This document shows, piece by piece, positions 51,247 to 59,672 of a stretch of 64,000 nucleotides of DNA (the first letter of the stretch is position 1; each line of letters starts with the position of its first letter). The position numbers and the translations under genes are program-made. The stretch covers positions 2,046,001-2,110,000 of the forward strand of contig NZ_CP094828.1 of assembly GCF_022865125.1 (NCBI RefSeq), written 5' to 3'. The DNA comes from Acuticoccus sp. I52.16.1. GTDB taxonomy: Bacteria > Pseudomonadota > Alphaproteobacteria > Rhizobiales > Amorphaceae. The notes beneath the pieces are model-generated. The model was not told where the DNA came from. It did not search any database and saw only the letters and a list, made by a program, of their open reading frames with translations.

Positions 51247-52278
51247 TCAATGCGCCACCGAGCGGTGCTTCTGCGCCCGCGCGCCGGCCGCCTGGCTGAT
51301 GCGGTCGAACACGATGGCGAGCATCACGATCGCCATGCCGCCGATGAGGCCTTGCCCGGCGTCGTTGCGCTGCAGGCCGACGAGCACCGTCTGCCCCACG
51401 CCGCGCGCGCCGATCATCGAGCCGATCACCACCATCGCCAGCGCCATCATGACCGTCTGGTTGATGCCCTGCATGATCGAGGGCATGGCGAGCGGGATCT
51501 GCACCCCGGTCAGCATCTGCCAGCGCGTGGCGCCGAACGCGCGGCTCGCCTCGACGACCTCGCGGTCGACGTAGCGGATGCCGAGGTCGGTGAGGCGGAT
51601 CAGCGGCGGGGTGGCGTAGATGACGGTGGCGAGGACGGCGGAGACGTTGCCCAGCCCGAACAGCATCAGGGCCGGGATCAGGTAGACGAAGCTCGGTATC
51701 GTCTGCATCAGGTCGAGGATCGGGTTGATGATCGACCGCGCGGTGTCGGAGCGCGCGTTGAGGACGCCGGTGGGAATGCCGATGATGACCGCGATCGCGA
51801 CCGACACCAGCATGATGGCGACCGTCTGCATCGCCTGCTCCCACAGGCCCAGCATGCCGATGAACCACAGCGCCACCACCATGCCGACCGACAGGGCGAC
51901 GCGGCGCGAGGCGAGGTAGGCGAGGACCGCCACGAGCGTCAGGATGACCGGCACTGGCGCGTCGCGCAGCGCGTGCTCCAGCCAGACGAGCGACTTGAGG
52001 ATGGGGTCGGAGATGGCGTCGAAGAAGTCGCCGTAGTTGATTACCAGCCAGCGGATGAAATCGTTGGTGCTGCCGCGGATGGCGCGCCCGACGTCACCGT
52101 CGATGAAGAGGGTGTCGAGGGGGATGATGCCCACGAGCTGGATGACGACGAGGAGGCCGGCGCCGCTGACGACGGCGGCGACGCGGTTGGATGTGGCGCG
52201 GTCGACGAAGACCGCCACGATCACCGCGAGGATGACGATGAGAATTTCGGTCGGCCAGCCCAGCCAGAGGTCAGACAT
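51247..52278 (-). CDS. proW: Glycine betaine/proline ABC transporter permease
   Basis: A 343-residue inner-membrane permease with about seven segments and the ABC permease motif EASRAFGATRWQMLTGVQIPLAMPS split over the EAA loop (about 252-276). GIPTGVLNARSD and DLMQTIPSFVYLIPALMLFGLG are typical of ProW/OpuAB. It lies 88 bp upstream of proV on the same strand. The start MSDLWLGWP matches the family N terminus. Confidence 0.94.
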   Translation of the reverse strand: MSDLWLGWPTEILIVILAVIVAVFVDRATSNRVAAVVSGAGLLVVIQLVGIIPLDTLFIDGDVGRAIRGSTNDFIRWLVINYGDFFDAISDPILKSLVWLEHALRDAPVPVILTLVAVLAYLASRRVALSVGMVVALWFIGMLGLWEQAMQTVAIMLVSVAIAVIIGIPTGVLNARSDTARSIINPILDLMQTIPSFVYLIPALMLFGLGNVSAVLATVIYATPPLIRLTDLGIRYVDREVVEASRAFGATRWQMLTGVQIPLAMPSIMQGINQTVMMALAMVVIGSMIGARGVGQTVLVGLQRNDAGQGLIGGMAIVMLAIVFDRISQAAGARAQKHRSVAH

Positions 52279-52358
52279 GCGGGTCCATGACGTTGTTGCA
52301 GCAAAAGTGAAAGAGCGGACCGGCGTGGCGGCGGTGCGCGCCACAGGGCTGGGCCGCG

Positions 52359-52391
52359 AAAAAAGCCGGGCGGAGGAGACCCCCGCCCGGC
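52359..52391 (-). terminator. Rho-independent terminator after proX
   Basis: GCCGGGCGG (52365-52373) pairs with CCGCCCGGC (52383-52391). On the minus strand the stem is followed by TTTTTT. It lies directly after the first proX and before proW, so proX transcripts should largely end here and proWV would be made at a lower level by read-through or from another promoter. Confidence 0.85.
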
Positions 52392-52401
52392 CGGTCTTGG
52401 A

Positions 52402-53442
52402 TTACGAGCTCAGCGCCGACTCGACCTTGGTGGCGACGTCGTCGGGGACCCATGCCTTCCAGGTGTCGACGTTGTTCTTCATCCACCACTCGGCCGCTTC
52501 GTCGGCGGACGCGGACTCGTCCTGCATGTAGGCGAGGCCGGTCGAGATGGTCTGCGCGTCGAGCGCGTACTTGCCCAGGAACTCGACGAGGGTGGGCGCC
52601 TCTTCCTGGAAGTCGGAGTTGACGGCGATCGAGACCTTGATCGTCGGATAGGCGGTCGCCTCGGTCTCGGCGGTCACGTCCTCGACGGCCATGTCGCCCA
52701 GTTTGGCCCAGGCCGCTTCGTCGTAGGCCGGCTCTTCGAGTGCGACGACCTGATCGCCGACCTTACCGAGCACCCAGGTGGGGCCCCAGTAGTAGAAGAC
52801 GATCGGCTCTTCGCGCAGGATCGCCGACTCGATGGCGCTTGCGAGCGCGCCGCCGGTGCCGGGACGGAAGTTGGTGAAGTCCTCGGTCAGGCCGTAGGCG
52901 CGGAGCTTCTTGGTGTTGAACACCTCGCAACCCCAGCCGAGGATGCAGTTGTAGAAGCGGCCCTTGCCCGGCTCTTCCGGGTCCTCGAACACGTCCTTGA
53001 ACTTGGGCAGGTCGGACACCGCCTTGAGGCCCGCCGCCGCGGCGTCGTCACCCTCGACGAGGTACTTGGGCACGTACCAGGCCTGCGTGGCGTCCGGGTA
53101 GCTGACGCCGACCTCGGCGACCGCGCCGTCTTCCACGGCCTTGTCCCAGGCGTCCTTCACGTTGGGAATCCACATCTCCATCGTGACGTCGATGTCGCCG
53201 CGGATCATGCCGTTGAGGAGCGGGATGGTGGAGCCGGGGATCGACTCGGTGTCACAGCCGTAGCCGTGCTCCAGGATATAGGCGGCGATGCCGTTGTTGA
53301 ACGAGTTGGAGTCCCAGTCGAGACCCGCCAGCACGACCGGCCGGCCGAGTCCGTCGCAGTCGTCCTGCGCCAGGGCGGCGCCCGACGTCGCCAGCGCGGC
53401 AGGCGCAACCATGAGGCTGGCCGCGAGCAAAATCTTCTTCAA
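52402..53442 (-). CDS. proX: Glycine betaine/proline-type ABC substrate-binding protein (first copy)
   Basis: A 346-residue periplasmic ProX/OpuAC-type protein. A TTG start at 53442 with a GGGAG site gives the signal peptide MKKILLAASLMVAPAALATS, cleaved near GAALAQ. The mature part has VVLAGLDWDSNSFNNGIAAYI, MEMWIPNV, WYVPKYLVEGD, FYNCILGWGCEVFNTKKL and FYYWGPTWVLGK. The Trp/Tyr residues are of the kind that form an aromatic cage for quaternary amines. It has a strong promoter and a terminator of its own. Confidence 0.92.
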   Translation of the reverse strand: MKKILLAASLMVAPAALATSGAALAQDDCDGLGRPVVLAGLDWDSNSFNNGIAAYILEHGYGCDTESIPGSTIPLLNGMIRGDIDVTMEMWIPNVKDAWDKAVEDGAVAEVGVSYPDATQAWYVPKYLVEGDDAAAAGLKAVSDLPKFKDVFEDPEEPGKGRFYNCILGWGCEVFNTKKLRAYGLTEDFTNFRPGTGGALASAIESAILREEPIVFYYWGPTWVLGKVGDQVVALEEPAYDEAAWAKLGDMAVEDVTAETEATAYPTIKVSIAVNSDFQEEAPTLVEFLGKYALDAQTISTGLAYMQDESASADEAAEWWMKNNVDTWKAWVPDDVATKVESALSS

Positions 53443-53820
53443 ACCGTTGTCTCCCTCGTTTTGGTGTCCGCCGTCCGGATGGCTCGAACCGATACGGGAA
53501 CCAAACACCGGGCATGACCCGGCGCGCAGACACTCCGGACAGACGGACCGACTCGTGCAGCATCAAAGCCCCTGACGGTGACGACAGGGGATCGCTGCAA
53601 GCTTCAGTGGAGCAGAACTATAGAGGGCCGACGACTTATGTAAAGTCGCAATGCCGACACAAACCGGCGCCGGCCGATCCTCGGCCCCTTCGCAGGCTAT
53701 TGCCGCATGGCACCGCGCGGATCCGCGCGCAAGCAACGTTCGCCTCGCCGCAAACATGCGCGCGCAATAGCCCTCGCGGATCGGCTCGACGCCGCGGTGA
53801 CCGCGCCGAGTACTTCATAT
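53443..53820. other. 378-bp spacer between the two proX genes
   Basis: No gene is supported. It holds the promoter of the first proX (53617-53644) and a transcribed leader of about 170 bp. The leader shows no recognised riboswitch. Confidence 0.6.
53617..53644 (-). promoter_or_regulatory. Strong sigma-70-type promoter of proX
   Basis: On the minus strand TTTACA (53639-53644) and TATAGT (53617-53622) each match the consensus at five of six positions, with a 16-base spacer. It lies about 175 bp before the proX start, implying a long leader. Confidence 0.65.
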
Positions 53821-54840
53821 CTACTTACTTATCGCTTCATTCAACTGAGTCGCCACGGTCTCCGGGACCCAGGCCTGCCAGACGTCGGGGTGCTCGGCGA
53901 GGAACTTCTGCGCGGTCTGCTCGGGGGAGGCGTCAGTGTCGCGCATGTAGGCGAGGGCCTGGCTCGTCGCCTCCGCCGTGGTGCCGTAATTCATGAAAAA
54001 CTCGCGCAGAGCGGGCGCTTGCGCCGTGAACTCGGTGTTGGCGCCGATGACGACTTTGGTCAGCGGGTAGGCGGTCGCCGCGGCCGGATCCTCGCTCGCC
54101 ATCATCTCGTCCCAGGTCGCCTGGTCGAACGCCGGCTCCTCGAGCTTTACGAAGTCGTACTTGCCGAGCAGCCACGTCGGCGCCCAGTGGTAGAAGAGAA
54201 CCGGCTTCTCACGCAGGACCGCGGCCTCGACCGCCGCCTCGAGCGCCGCCCCCGCGCCCGGACGCACGTTGGAATAGAGCTCGTCCAGCCCGTAGGCGGC
54301 GAGCTTCTTGCTGTTCACCACCTCGCACTGCCAGCCGATGACGCAGTTGAGGAAGCGGCCCTTGCCGGGCTCCTCGTCGTCGGGGAAGAGGTCGGCGTGG
54401 TCCTTCAGGTCGGACACGGACACGAGGTCCGGCGCCGGCGCGCCCTCGCCTTCCACGACGTAACGCGGCACGAACCAGCCCTCGCTCGCGTCGGGGAAGG
54501 TGGCGCCCAGCCGCTCGACGTCGCCGGCGGCCTCCGCGTCCAGGAAGGCCTGGGCGGTGTTGGCGGTCCACACCTCCATCAGAACGTCGACGTCGCCGCG
54601 CCCCATGCCGGTGTTGAGAACCAGCGTGGTGCCGGGCACCACCTCGGTCTCGCAGCCGTAGCCCTTTTCGAGCACGGTGCGGGCGAGCGCGGTGTGGAAG
54701 GCGGCCGAGCCGTAATCGAGGCCGCCGAAGACGACGGGACGGTCGATGTCGCAGCTGGCCTCCTCGGCCGCGGCGGGGCCGGCGAGGACGGCCAGCGCCG
54801 CCAGAAGGCCGGCGGAGGATGAAATGACGCGGAAGGGCAT
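53821..54840 (-). CDS. Glycine betaine/proline-type ABC substrate-binding protein (second copy)
   Basis: A 339-residue ProX-like periplasmic protein. The signal peptide covers residues 1-25 (LLAALAVLAGPAAAEE). It aligns along its length with the other ProX: VVFGGLDYGSAAFHTALARTV, MEVWTANT, WFVPRYVVEGE, LNCVIGWQCEVVNSKKL and FYHWAPTWLLGKYDF. Several ligand-site positions differ (Tyr-to-His in FYHWAP, Trp changes), so its substrate may differ. It is the most upstream gene of the cluster and has no permease of its own. Confidence 0.9.
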   Translation of the reverse strand: MPFRVISSSAGLLAALAVLAGPAAAEEASCDIDRPVVFGGLDYGSAAFHTALARTVLEKGYGCETEVVPGTTLVLNTGMGRGDVDVLMEVWTANTAQAFLDAEAAGDVERLGATFPDASEGWFVPRYVVEGEGAPAPDLVSVSDLKDHADLFPDDEEPGKGRFLNCVIGWQCEVVNSKKLAAYGLDELYSNVRPGAGAALEAAVEAAVLREKPVLFYHWAPTWLLGKYDFVKLEEPAFDQATWDEMMASEDPAAATAYPLTKVVIGANTEFTAQAPALREFFMNYGTTAEATSQALAYMRDTDASPEQTAQKFLAEHPDVWQAWVPETVATQLNEAISK

Positions 54841-54954
54841 GGGTCGGTTCGCTCGGTTTGGACGTGCTCGAGCTGAACCTAACGCGGGACGGGTGGGCGT
54901 AAAGTCCCCGTCCGCCCGCGGGGCGCGACCGCGCGTCCGAACCGGCGCCGGCGT

Positions 54955-55845
54955 TCAGTGCCCGTAGAGGTGGCCGTAGGCGTCGAAATCGGCCTTGTAA
55001 GCCTCGCGGATGAGGGGGCGCGTACGATCGTTGATGAACACCTTCGAGGATGGGAACTTGCCGTTGGCGAAGGCGCCGCGCGCGACCGGGATCGTCTCGG
55101 CCCCCTCGGCGAACTGCTTGGTGCGCCGCTCGGTCACCTGGTGATGATGGCGCGACTCGCTGATCGAGGCCATGTCGATCGGCTTGATGCCGTCGGTGCC
55201 GGCCAGCCCTTCGACCCACTCGGCGAACGTCTCGATCGGGATCACGTCTTTGAGATATTGCTCCTCGCCGGCGACGAACTGCGGCGACAGATGCTGGTTG
55301 ATCGTGTGCGGCTCGCGCGCCTCGTACTCCTTCACCATCTCCAGATGGTCGAGGAAGGTGAGGCCCGGCTCGGTCGGCTTGCCGCGTTCGGTGAGCCACT
55401 GGTTCACGAGGCCCCAGTGGTCCTGCGACCAATGGTGCCGCCGCTCCAGGACGGCGCCGCGCTCGGCCAGCACCAGGAACGAGCTGGGCGCGCGGGCCAT
55501 CGGGTCGCGCACGACCTTGATCGCGGTGTGGGTGCCGGCGTTCAGCGCCTCCGCCACTTCGCGGCGGTAGAACTTGCGCTTCTTGAACACCTGGCCCTCA
55601 TAGTCGTGGATCCAGTTGGAGTAGGCGAGCGCCTCGTCCAGGAGGCCGAGCTGCGCGAAGAACCACTTGACGACGGTGGTGCAGCCGGACTTTTGGCTCC
55701 AGAAGATGATGTAGGGGAACGACGGGTCGAAGAGCGGCGGACGGATGCGGACACAGTCCGGCAGTTTGGATGGCCTGAAGAGCATGAACTTACTGACTTT
55801 GACGCGCTGGCTTGTGTAGTGCGATGGCTGACGCACATTGTCCAT
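54955..55845 (-). CDS. Sulfotransferase-family protein
   Basis: A 296-residue protein that looks like a Golgi-type/bacterial sulfotransferase family 2 domain. The PAPS-binding loop is IIFWSQKSGCTTVVKWF (46-62), followed by a 3'-phosphate motif KVVRDPMARAPSSFL (110-124, Arg and Ser). These are the two hallmark motifs. The acceptor is unknown, perhaps a surface polysaccharide. PAPS would come from cysNC at 24213. The start is uncertain (the ATG at 55843 or 55785). Confidence 0.75.
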   Translation of the reverse strand: MDNVRQPSHYTSQRVKVSKFMLFRPSKLPDCVRIRPPLFDPSFPYIIFWSQKSGCTTVVKWFFAQLGLLDEALAYSNWIHDYEGQVFKKRKFYRREVAEALNAGTHTAIKVVRDPMARAPSSFLVLAERGAVLERRHHWSQDHWGLVNQWLTERGKPTEPGLTFLDHLEMVKEYEAREPHTINQHLSPQFVAGEEQYLKDVIPIETFAEWVEGLAGTDGIKPIDMASISESRHHHQVTERRTKQFAEGAETIPVARGAFANGKFPSSKVFINDRTRPLIREAYKADFDAYGHLYGH

Positions 55846-55912
55846 GCTCGGCCCCGCTCGCAACCATGTTGCGACGCTTTCGCTTAGACATTCAAATGTG
55901 GCTGCCCCGCAC

Positions 55913-56443
55913 GTGAACCTCTTCGACCCCCTCATCGCCCTCGCCCGTGTGGATGCGCTCGTCGGCCTGCCGTTCGCGGTGGGCATCGCGGCGATCGCGC
56001 TGTGGCGCCGGCGGCGGCCCCTCACCTTCAACCGCCTGGTCGAGGTGGGGCTGCCCGCGCTGCTGCTGGTGATGATGGCGATCCGCTTCGCCCTGCTCGC
56101 CCCGTTCGTGGCGATCTTCCCCGGCCCGATCCTCGGCGCGGGGGCGGGGGGCGGCGTCGGCCTCGCGGGACTTTTCGTCGCGACTTCGGTGGTCGGCTTC
56201 GTGTCGTGGGACGGCAGCGTCCTGCGCAAGCTGGTCGCCGCGGTGCTCCTGCTGGCGGTGGCGGTCGGCGAGCTGGTGCTGAACGCCAGCCTCTTCGACC
56301 CGCGCGACGTGGTGGCGGTGGACACCTATGCCGGCGTCGCGGTGGCGATCGTCGCGGTGGTGATGGCGGTGTTCAACTGGGCCCACCGCTCGGCGACCCC
56401 GAGCCCGCTGGGCGGCGCGCAGCAACCGCCGCTGGACTACTGA
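55913..56443 (+). CDS. Hypothetical membrane protein
   Basis: A frame of about 176 residues with roughly five hydrophobic segments (ALVGLPFAVGIAAIALW, VGLPALLLVMMAIRFALLA, GVGLAGLFVATSVVGFV, LVAAVLLLAVAVGELVL, VAVAIVAVVMAVFNW). No family is recognised. No clear ribosome binding site was seen; the GTG at 55913 begins a sensible N terminus (NLFDPLIALARVDAL), while in-frame GTG and TTG/ATG codons at 55898, 55844 and 55838 are alternatives that would overlap the sulfotransferase start. Confidence 0.6.
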   Translation: MNLFDPLIALARVDALVGLPFAVGIAAIALWRRRRPLTFNRLVEVGLPALLLVMMAIRFALLAPFVAIFPGPILGAGAGGGVGLAGLFVATSVVGFVSWDGSVLRKLVAAVLLLAVAVGELVLNASLFDPRDVVAVDTYAGVAVAIVAVVMAVFNWAHRSATPSPLGGAQQPPLDY

Positions 56444-56488
56444 GGCGCCGCACCCGGCAAACAAGCGTGACATGGAAGCCCGACATGG

Positions 56489-56519
56489 AAAAAGGCCGGC
56501 TGCGCGGGCAACCGGCCTT
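56489..56519 (-). terminator. Terminator of the hsp20-DUF1150 operon
   Basis: AAGGCCGG (56492-56499) pairs with CCGGCCTT (56512-56519). On the minus strand the stem ends in TTTTT, 29 bp after the DUF1150 stop. It lies between convergent genes. Confidence 0.8.
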
Positions 56520-56547
56520 CGTTCGGTTCGACGTCACGGGGTCCCAG

Positions 56548-56814
56548 CTAGTGGACGCTCACCGTGGTCAGGTTGTTCTCGGCCGCGTTCGCCATCACCG
56601 CATGGGCGGAATCGGCGAGCACAATCGGGGTGCCGTCCGCCGACAGCAGCGCCCACAGCTGCTGTCCCGGCTCCATGGACGGGGCTTGAGGGAAAATCTC
56701 GTTCACTTCCTCCGAAAGGAAGGTGCGCACGTAGGCCACGTGGCCGGTGCCGAGTGACGCCAGCGTCTGCGGGCTGATGTTGCGCGCCGGTACGGTTTCT
56801 CTGGTCTCACGCAT
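56548..56814 (-). CDS. DUF1150 family protein
   Basis: An 88-residue alphaproteobacterial protein beginning MRETRETVPARNISPQTLASLG, with YVRTFLSEEVNEIFP and GQQLWALLSADGTPIVLADS. DUF1150 genes are typically the partner behind hsp20 genes, exactly as here. Function unknown. The ATG at 56812-56814 with GGAG nine bases upstream is preferred to a TTG at 56823. Confidence 0.88.
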   Translation of the reverse strand: MRETRETVPARNISPQTLASLGTGHVAYVRTFLSEEVNEIFPQAPSMEPGQQLWALLSADGTPIVLADSAHAVMANAAENNLTTVSVH

Positions 56815-56819
56815 CGTAC

Positions 56820-57269
56820 TCAACTCCTGGGTTCAAGCGCCTGCTCACTCGCACTGATCTCGATGGTCCGAACGGTCCGCGCCGGTTCCGGCCGCACGAG
56901 GTCGATGGCGAGGAGCCCGTCGGCCAGGGCGGCGCTGAGGATCTCGATCCCCTCCGCCAGCACGAACGCCCGCTGGAACTGGCGGGCGGCGATGCCGCGG
57001 TGCAGGAAATGGCGATCCCTGTCGGCTTCCGGCGATTGCGAGCCTCGGATGACGAGCTGGTTGTCTTCGACCGTCACCGAAAGCTGGTCTCGCGAGAACC
57101 CGGCTACAGCCAGCGTAATTCGCAGCAGATCGCCCTTGGGGCCTTTGATCCGCTCGATGTTGTACGGCGGGTAGCCATCGCTCCCGCTTTTCGTCACGCG
57201 ATCCAGAACGCGCTCTATATCTTCAAACCCGAGCAAGAGCGGGCTCGACAACGGTGTCATACGAGTCAT
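56820..57269 (-). CDS. ibpA: Small heat-shock protein (Hsp20/IbpA)
   Basis: A 149-residue alpha-crystallin-domain chaperone that holds unfolded proteins for refolding. It opens with the class A-type N terminus MTRMTPLSSPLLLGFEDIERVLDRV, then PPYNIERIKGPKGDLLRITLAVAGFSRDQLSV (start of the crystallin domain), HRGIAARQFQRAFVLAEGIEI and a variant C-terminal end without a clean I-X-I motif. The DUF1150 gene follows after 5 bp. AAGGA precedes the ATG, and the leader is likely heat-regulated. Confidence 0.93.
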   Translation of the reverse strand: MTRMTPLSSPLLLGFEDIERVLDRVTKSGSDGYPPYNIERIKGPKGDLLRITLAVAGFSRDQLSVTVEDNQLVIRGSQSPEADRDRHFLHRGIAARQFQRAFVLAEGIEILSAALADGLLAIDLVRPEPARTVRTIEISASEQALEPRS

Positions 57270-57360
57270 CCAACAGTCCTTGCGACAAGCGACCGGTGAA
57301 GGAGCCCTGTCGGCGCCCCTTCGGGATGGATATTTGGCCCTTATTGGTGCACACGCAAGA
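57270..57360 (-). promoter_or_regulatory. Candidate heat-regulated leader of hsp20
   Basis: On the minus strand CTTGCG (57354-57359) with an AT-rich CAAATATC (57328-57335) resembles a loose sigma-32 promoter. Downstream, UCCUU (57299-57303) can pair with the ribosome-binding AAGGA (57277-57281), and a small CUUG-UCG-CAAG hairpin covers the same site, the logic of a ROSE-type RNA thermometer. Pairing only, not tested. Confidence 0.35.
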
Positions 57361-57580
57361 AGGTGGGAGGCTTGCGCGGCGCGATAACGCGGTGGCATAC
57401 CCCTGCTCCGAACCAGCCGCGGATCCGGCCGAGGTCGCCTGCCCGTCATTTTTGCATGACGTTTGATGGCGATCCTCTCTCGACAAAGCGGTTCGGAGTC
57501 ACTATTCACGCCCTCTGGCAATCCTTCGGGCGATATGAATTTCAGCGCGCCGCCGGCGCGGCGCGACGGGACACGACGAC
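57361..57580. other. Remaining intergenic part upstream of rplS
   Basis: Together with 57270-57360 this makes a 311-bp divergent gap. It holds the rplS promoter, but no box pair convinced me. A GC hairpin-like run (GCGCGCCGCCGGCGCGGCGC region, 57545-57565) just before rplS could be a leader structure; no gene is seen. Confidence 0.4.
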
Positions 57581-57958
57581 ATGAACATCATCGACGAGCT
57601 CAATCGTGAGCAGATGGCCGCGATCGAGGAGAAGCGTAAGCTTCCCGCGTTCCAGGCCGGCGACACCGTCCGCGTCAACGTGCGCGTGACTGAGGGCACC
57701 CGCACCCGCGTGCAGGCCTATGAAGGCGTATGCATCGCGCGGTCCGGCGCGGGCCTCAACGAGAGCTTCACCGTGCGCAAGCTCTCCTATGGCGAGGGCG
57801 TCGAGCGCGTCTTCCCGGTCTTCTCGCCGATGCTGGAGTCGGTCGACGTGGTGCGCCGCGGCAAGGTCCGTCGCGCCAAGCTCTACTATCTGCGTGGGCG
57901 CACGGGTAAGGCCGCCCGCATCGCCGAGCGCAAAGAGAAACGCGCCGCCACCGCGTAA
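57581..57958 (+). CDS. rplS: 50S ribosomal protein L19
   Basis: A 125-residue L19 at the 30S-50S interface. The sequence [69 protein letters not shown] and [23 protein letters not shown] is canonical, with a short Lys/Ala-rich end. In many bacteria rplS follows rimM and trmD; here it stands alone behind a divergent hsp20 operon. It is followed after 12 bp by the SNase-like gene. Confidence 0.98.
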   Translation: MNIIDELNREQMAAIEEKRKLPAFQAGDTVRVNVRVTEGTRTRVQAYEGVCIARSGAGLNESFTVRKLSYGEGVERVFPVFSPMLESVDVVRRGKVRRAKLYYLRGRTGKAARIAERKEKRAATA

Positions 57959-57970
57959 GCCGAGCCTGCG

Positions 57971-58813
57971 GTGCGACGGGATTTCCCTCCGCCCCCGGCC
58001 CCGCGCTACCGGACCAGCCCACGATATCGCCGTGCCCGCCGCTCATCCGGCGGGTTCATTCTCCCGTTAGGCGTATTCGTCGCCGCCGTACTCCTGTGCG
58101 GCGGCTTTTGGCTGTTCGCGATGGGTCAGCTGGAGGACCTGCCGGCCCGCGGCACCATGCAGGAGGCGAATGCGCGCGCCGCCGTCGGCGATCCGACGCC
58201 GGTCGCGGCGCCGATCATCCTCGGCTTCCCCAGTACCGCCGACCCCGCCGCCTCACGCCGGCCCGCCACCACCGAGGCAGGGGACGCGGCCGGCGCGGTC
58301 GACGAGAACGGCCGGCCGGTGCGCTACGTGGAGGGGTCCGGCATCGCTGCGCCCCGCCCCTCCGGACCGCTGGTGCGCGAGGAACAGCCGACGATCCTCC
58401 CCGCCGCCCCCGCGCGCGGCCCAGACCCGGAACGGTTCAAACTCGTCGTCATCGAGAATGCGGGCACCGTCAACGTGCGCTCGCACCGGATTTCGCTGGC
58501 CTATATCGACGCACCGGACGCCGAGGCGACCTGCACCCGCCCCAACGGCTCCACCTGGCCCTGCGGCGCGCGGGCGCGCACCGCGCTGCGCCGTCTGGTG
58601 CGCCGCCGGGCGATCGACTGCCTCCAGCTCGACCGCACGTCCGAGGCGCCGGTGCGCGCGGCCGACTGCGAGGTCGCCAATACGAACCTGTCGCAATGGA
58701 TGGTTGAGCAGGGGTGGGCCCGACCCACCGCGGACGCGCCGAAGATCTATGCCGAGCTGAACAAGGCGGCGGTGGACGCCGGGCGCGGCCTCTACCAGGC
58801 CGACGGGCGCTAG
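57971..58813 (+). CDS. Membrane-anchored SNase-like protein
   Basis: A 280-residue protein: a basic Pro-rich N terminus, one membrane segment (FILPLGVFVAAVLLCGGFWLF, about residues 29-49), a Pro/Ala-rich linker, and a C-terminal domain like staphylococcal nuclease (about 155-280): RISLAYIDAPDAEATC, WPCGARARTALRRLV, IDCLQLDRT, ADCEVANTNLSQWMVEQGWARP and AVDAGRGLYQ. The calcium- and Arg-type catalytic residues of true thermonuclease are only partly kept, so nuclease activity is uncertain. GTG start at 57971. Confidence 0.7.
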   Translation: MRRDFPPPPAPRYRTSPRYRRARRSSGGFILPLGVFVAAVLLCGGFWLFAMGQLEDLPARGTMQEANARAAVGDPTPVAAPIILGFPSTADPAASRRPATTEAGDAAGAVDENGRPVRYVEGSGIAAPRPSGPLVREEQPTILPAAPARGPDPERFKLVVIENAGTVNVRSHRISLAYIDAPDAEATCTRPNGSTWPCGARARTALRRLVRRRAIDCLQLDRTSEAPVRAADCEVANTNLSQWMVEQGWARPTADAPKIYAELNKAAVDAGRGLYQADGR

Positions 58814-58817
58814 GCCG

Positions 58818-59672
58818 TCAGCCTTTGATGGGCTCCGGATCGCGGGTGAAGACGCCCTCGCCGAGCATCCCCGTCCAGTCGATCTCGTAGGGGCCGGTCA
58901 TCACGATGCGCCCGCCCGCGAGGCCGATCGTCAGCGGTCCGCCCGGAAGCTCGACGACGACCTCCTCGGCCAGCCGCCCGATGTGGTGGCCCACGGCGGC
59001 GATGGCGCAGGCCGCCGTGCCGCATGCCCGCGTCGGTCCGACGCCGCGCTCGTGCACGACCGCCCGCACCCGCGCCGGGCCCTCCACTTCGACGAAGGAG
59101 ATGTTGGCGCGCGCGGGGAATACCGGGTGATGCTCCAGCATCGGCCCGACGACGCCGAGCGGCACCGCGTCGAGCGACGGGACGAAGAAGACCGCGTGCG
59201 GGTTGCCGACGTTGGCGCAGGCCGCCGGGCCGAGATCGGCGAGGAGCGGCTCGTCGAACGTCAGCGCCTGCGGGTCGCCGGCGCCGGCGGCGAGCGGGAT
59301 GTCGGCCGCGGCGAACCGGGGCGTTCCCATGTCGACCGAGATGCCGCCGGGCGCGCGCCAGGCCCGCATCGGACCGCCGGCGGAGGCGATCGTCACCTCC
59401 GGTGCGGACTGCTCGTCCAGCAGGATGGCCGCGACGCAGCGGGCCGCGTTGCCGCACGACTCCACCTCGCCGCCGTCCGAGTTGATGATGCGCATCAGTG
59501 CCGTCTCACCCGCGGGCGGCGGGGCGATGATGATGAACTGGTCGAACCCGATGCCGGCGGCACGATCGCCCAGCGCCCTCACGCCCTCGGTCGACGGGGT
59601 GTAGGGGTGCGAGCGGGCGTCGACCACGACGAAATCGTTGCCGAGGCCGTTCATCTTGCGAAATGGAATCAT
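58818..59672 (-). CDS. dapF: Diaminopimelate epimerase
   Basis: A 284-residue DapF, which converts LL- to meso-diaminopimelate for lysine and peptidoglycan synthesis. Both catalytic cysteines are present: Cys73 (SDGGEVESCGNAARC) and Cys217 (GPTRACGTAACA). The start FRKMNGLGNDFVVVDAR is canonical. The ATG at 59670-59672 overlaps the L,D-transpeptidase stop (ATGA), favouring it over the ATG six bases upstream. It converges on the SNase-like gene with 4 bp between stops. Confidence 0.96.
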   Translation of the reverse strand: MIPFRKMNGLGNDFVVVDARSHPYTPSTEGVRALGDRAAGIGFDQFIIIAPPPAGETALMRIINSDGGEVESCGNAARCVAAILLDEQSAPEVTIASAGGPMRAWRAPGGISVDMGTPRFAAADIPLAAGAGDPQALTFDEPLLADLGPAACANVGNPHAVFFVPSLDAVPLGVVGPMLEHHPVFPARANISFVEVEGPARVRAVVHERGVGPTRACGTAACAIAAVGHHIGRLAEEVVVELPGGPLTIGLAGGRIVMTGPYEIDWTGMLGEGVFTRDPEPIKG

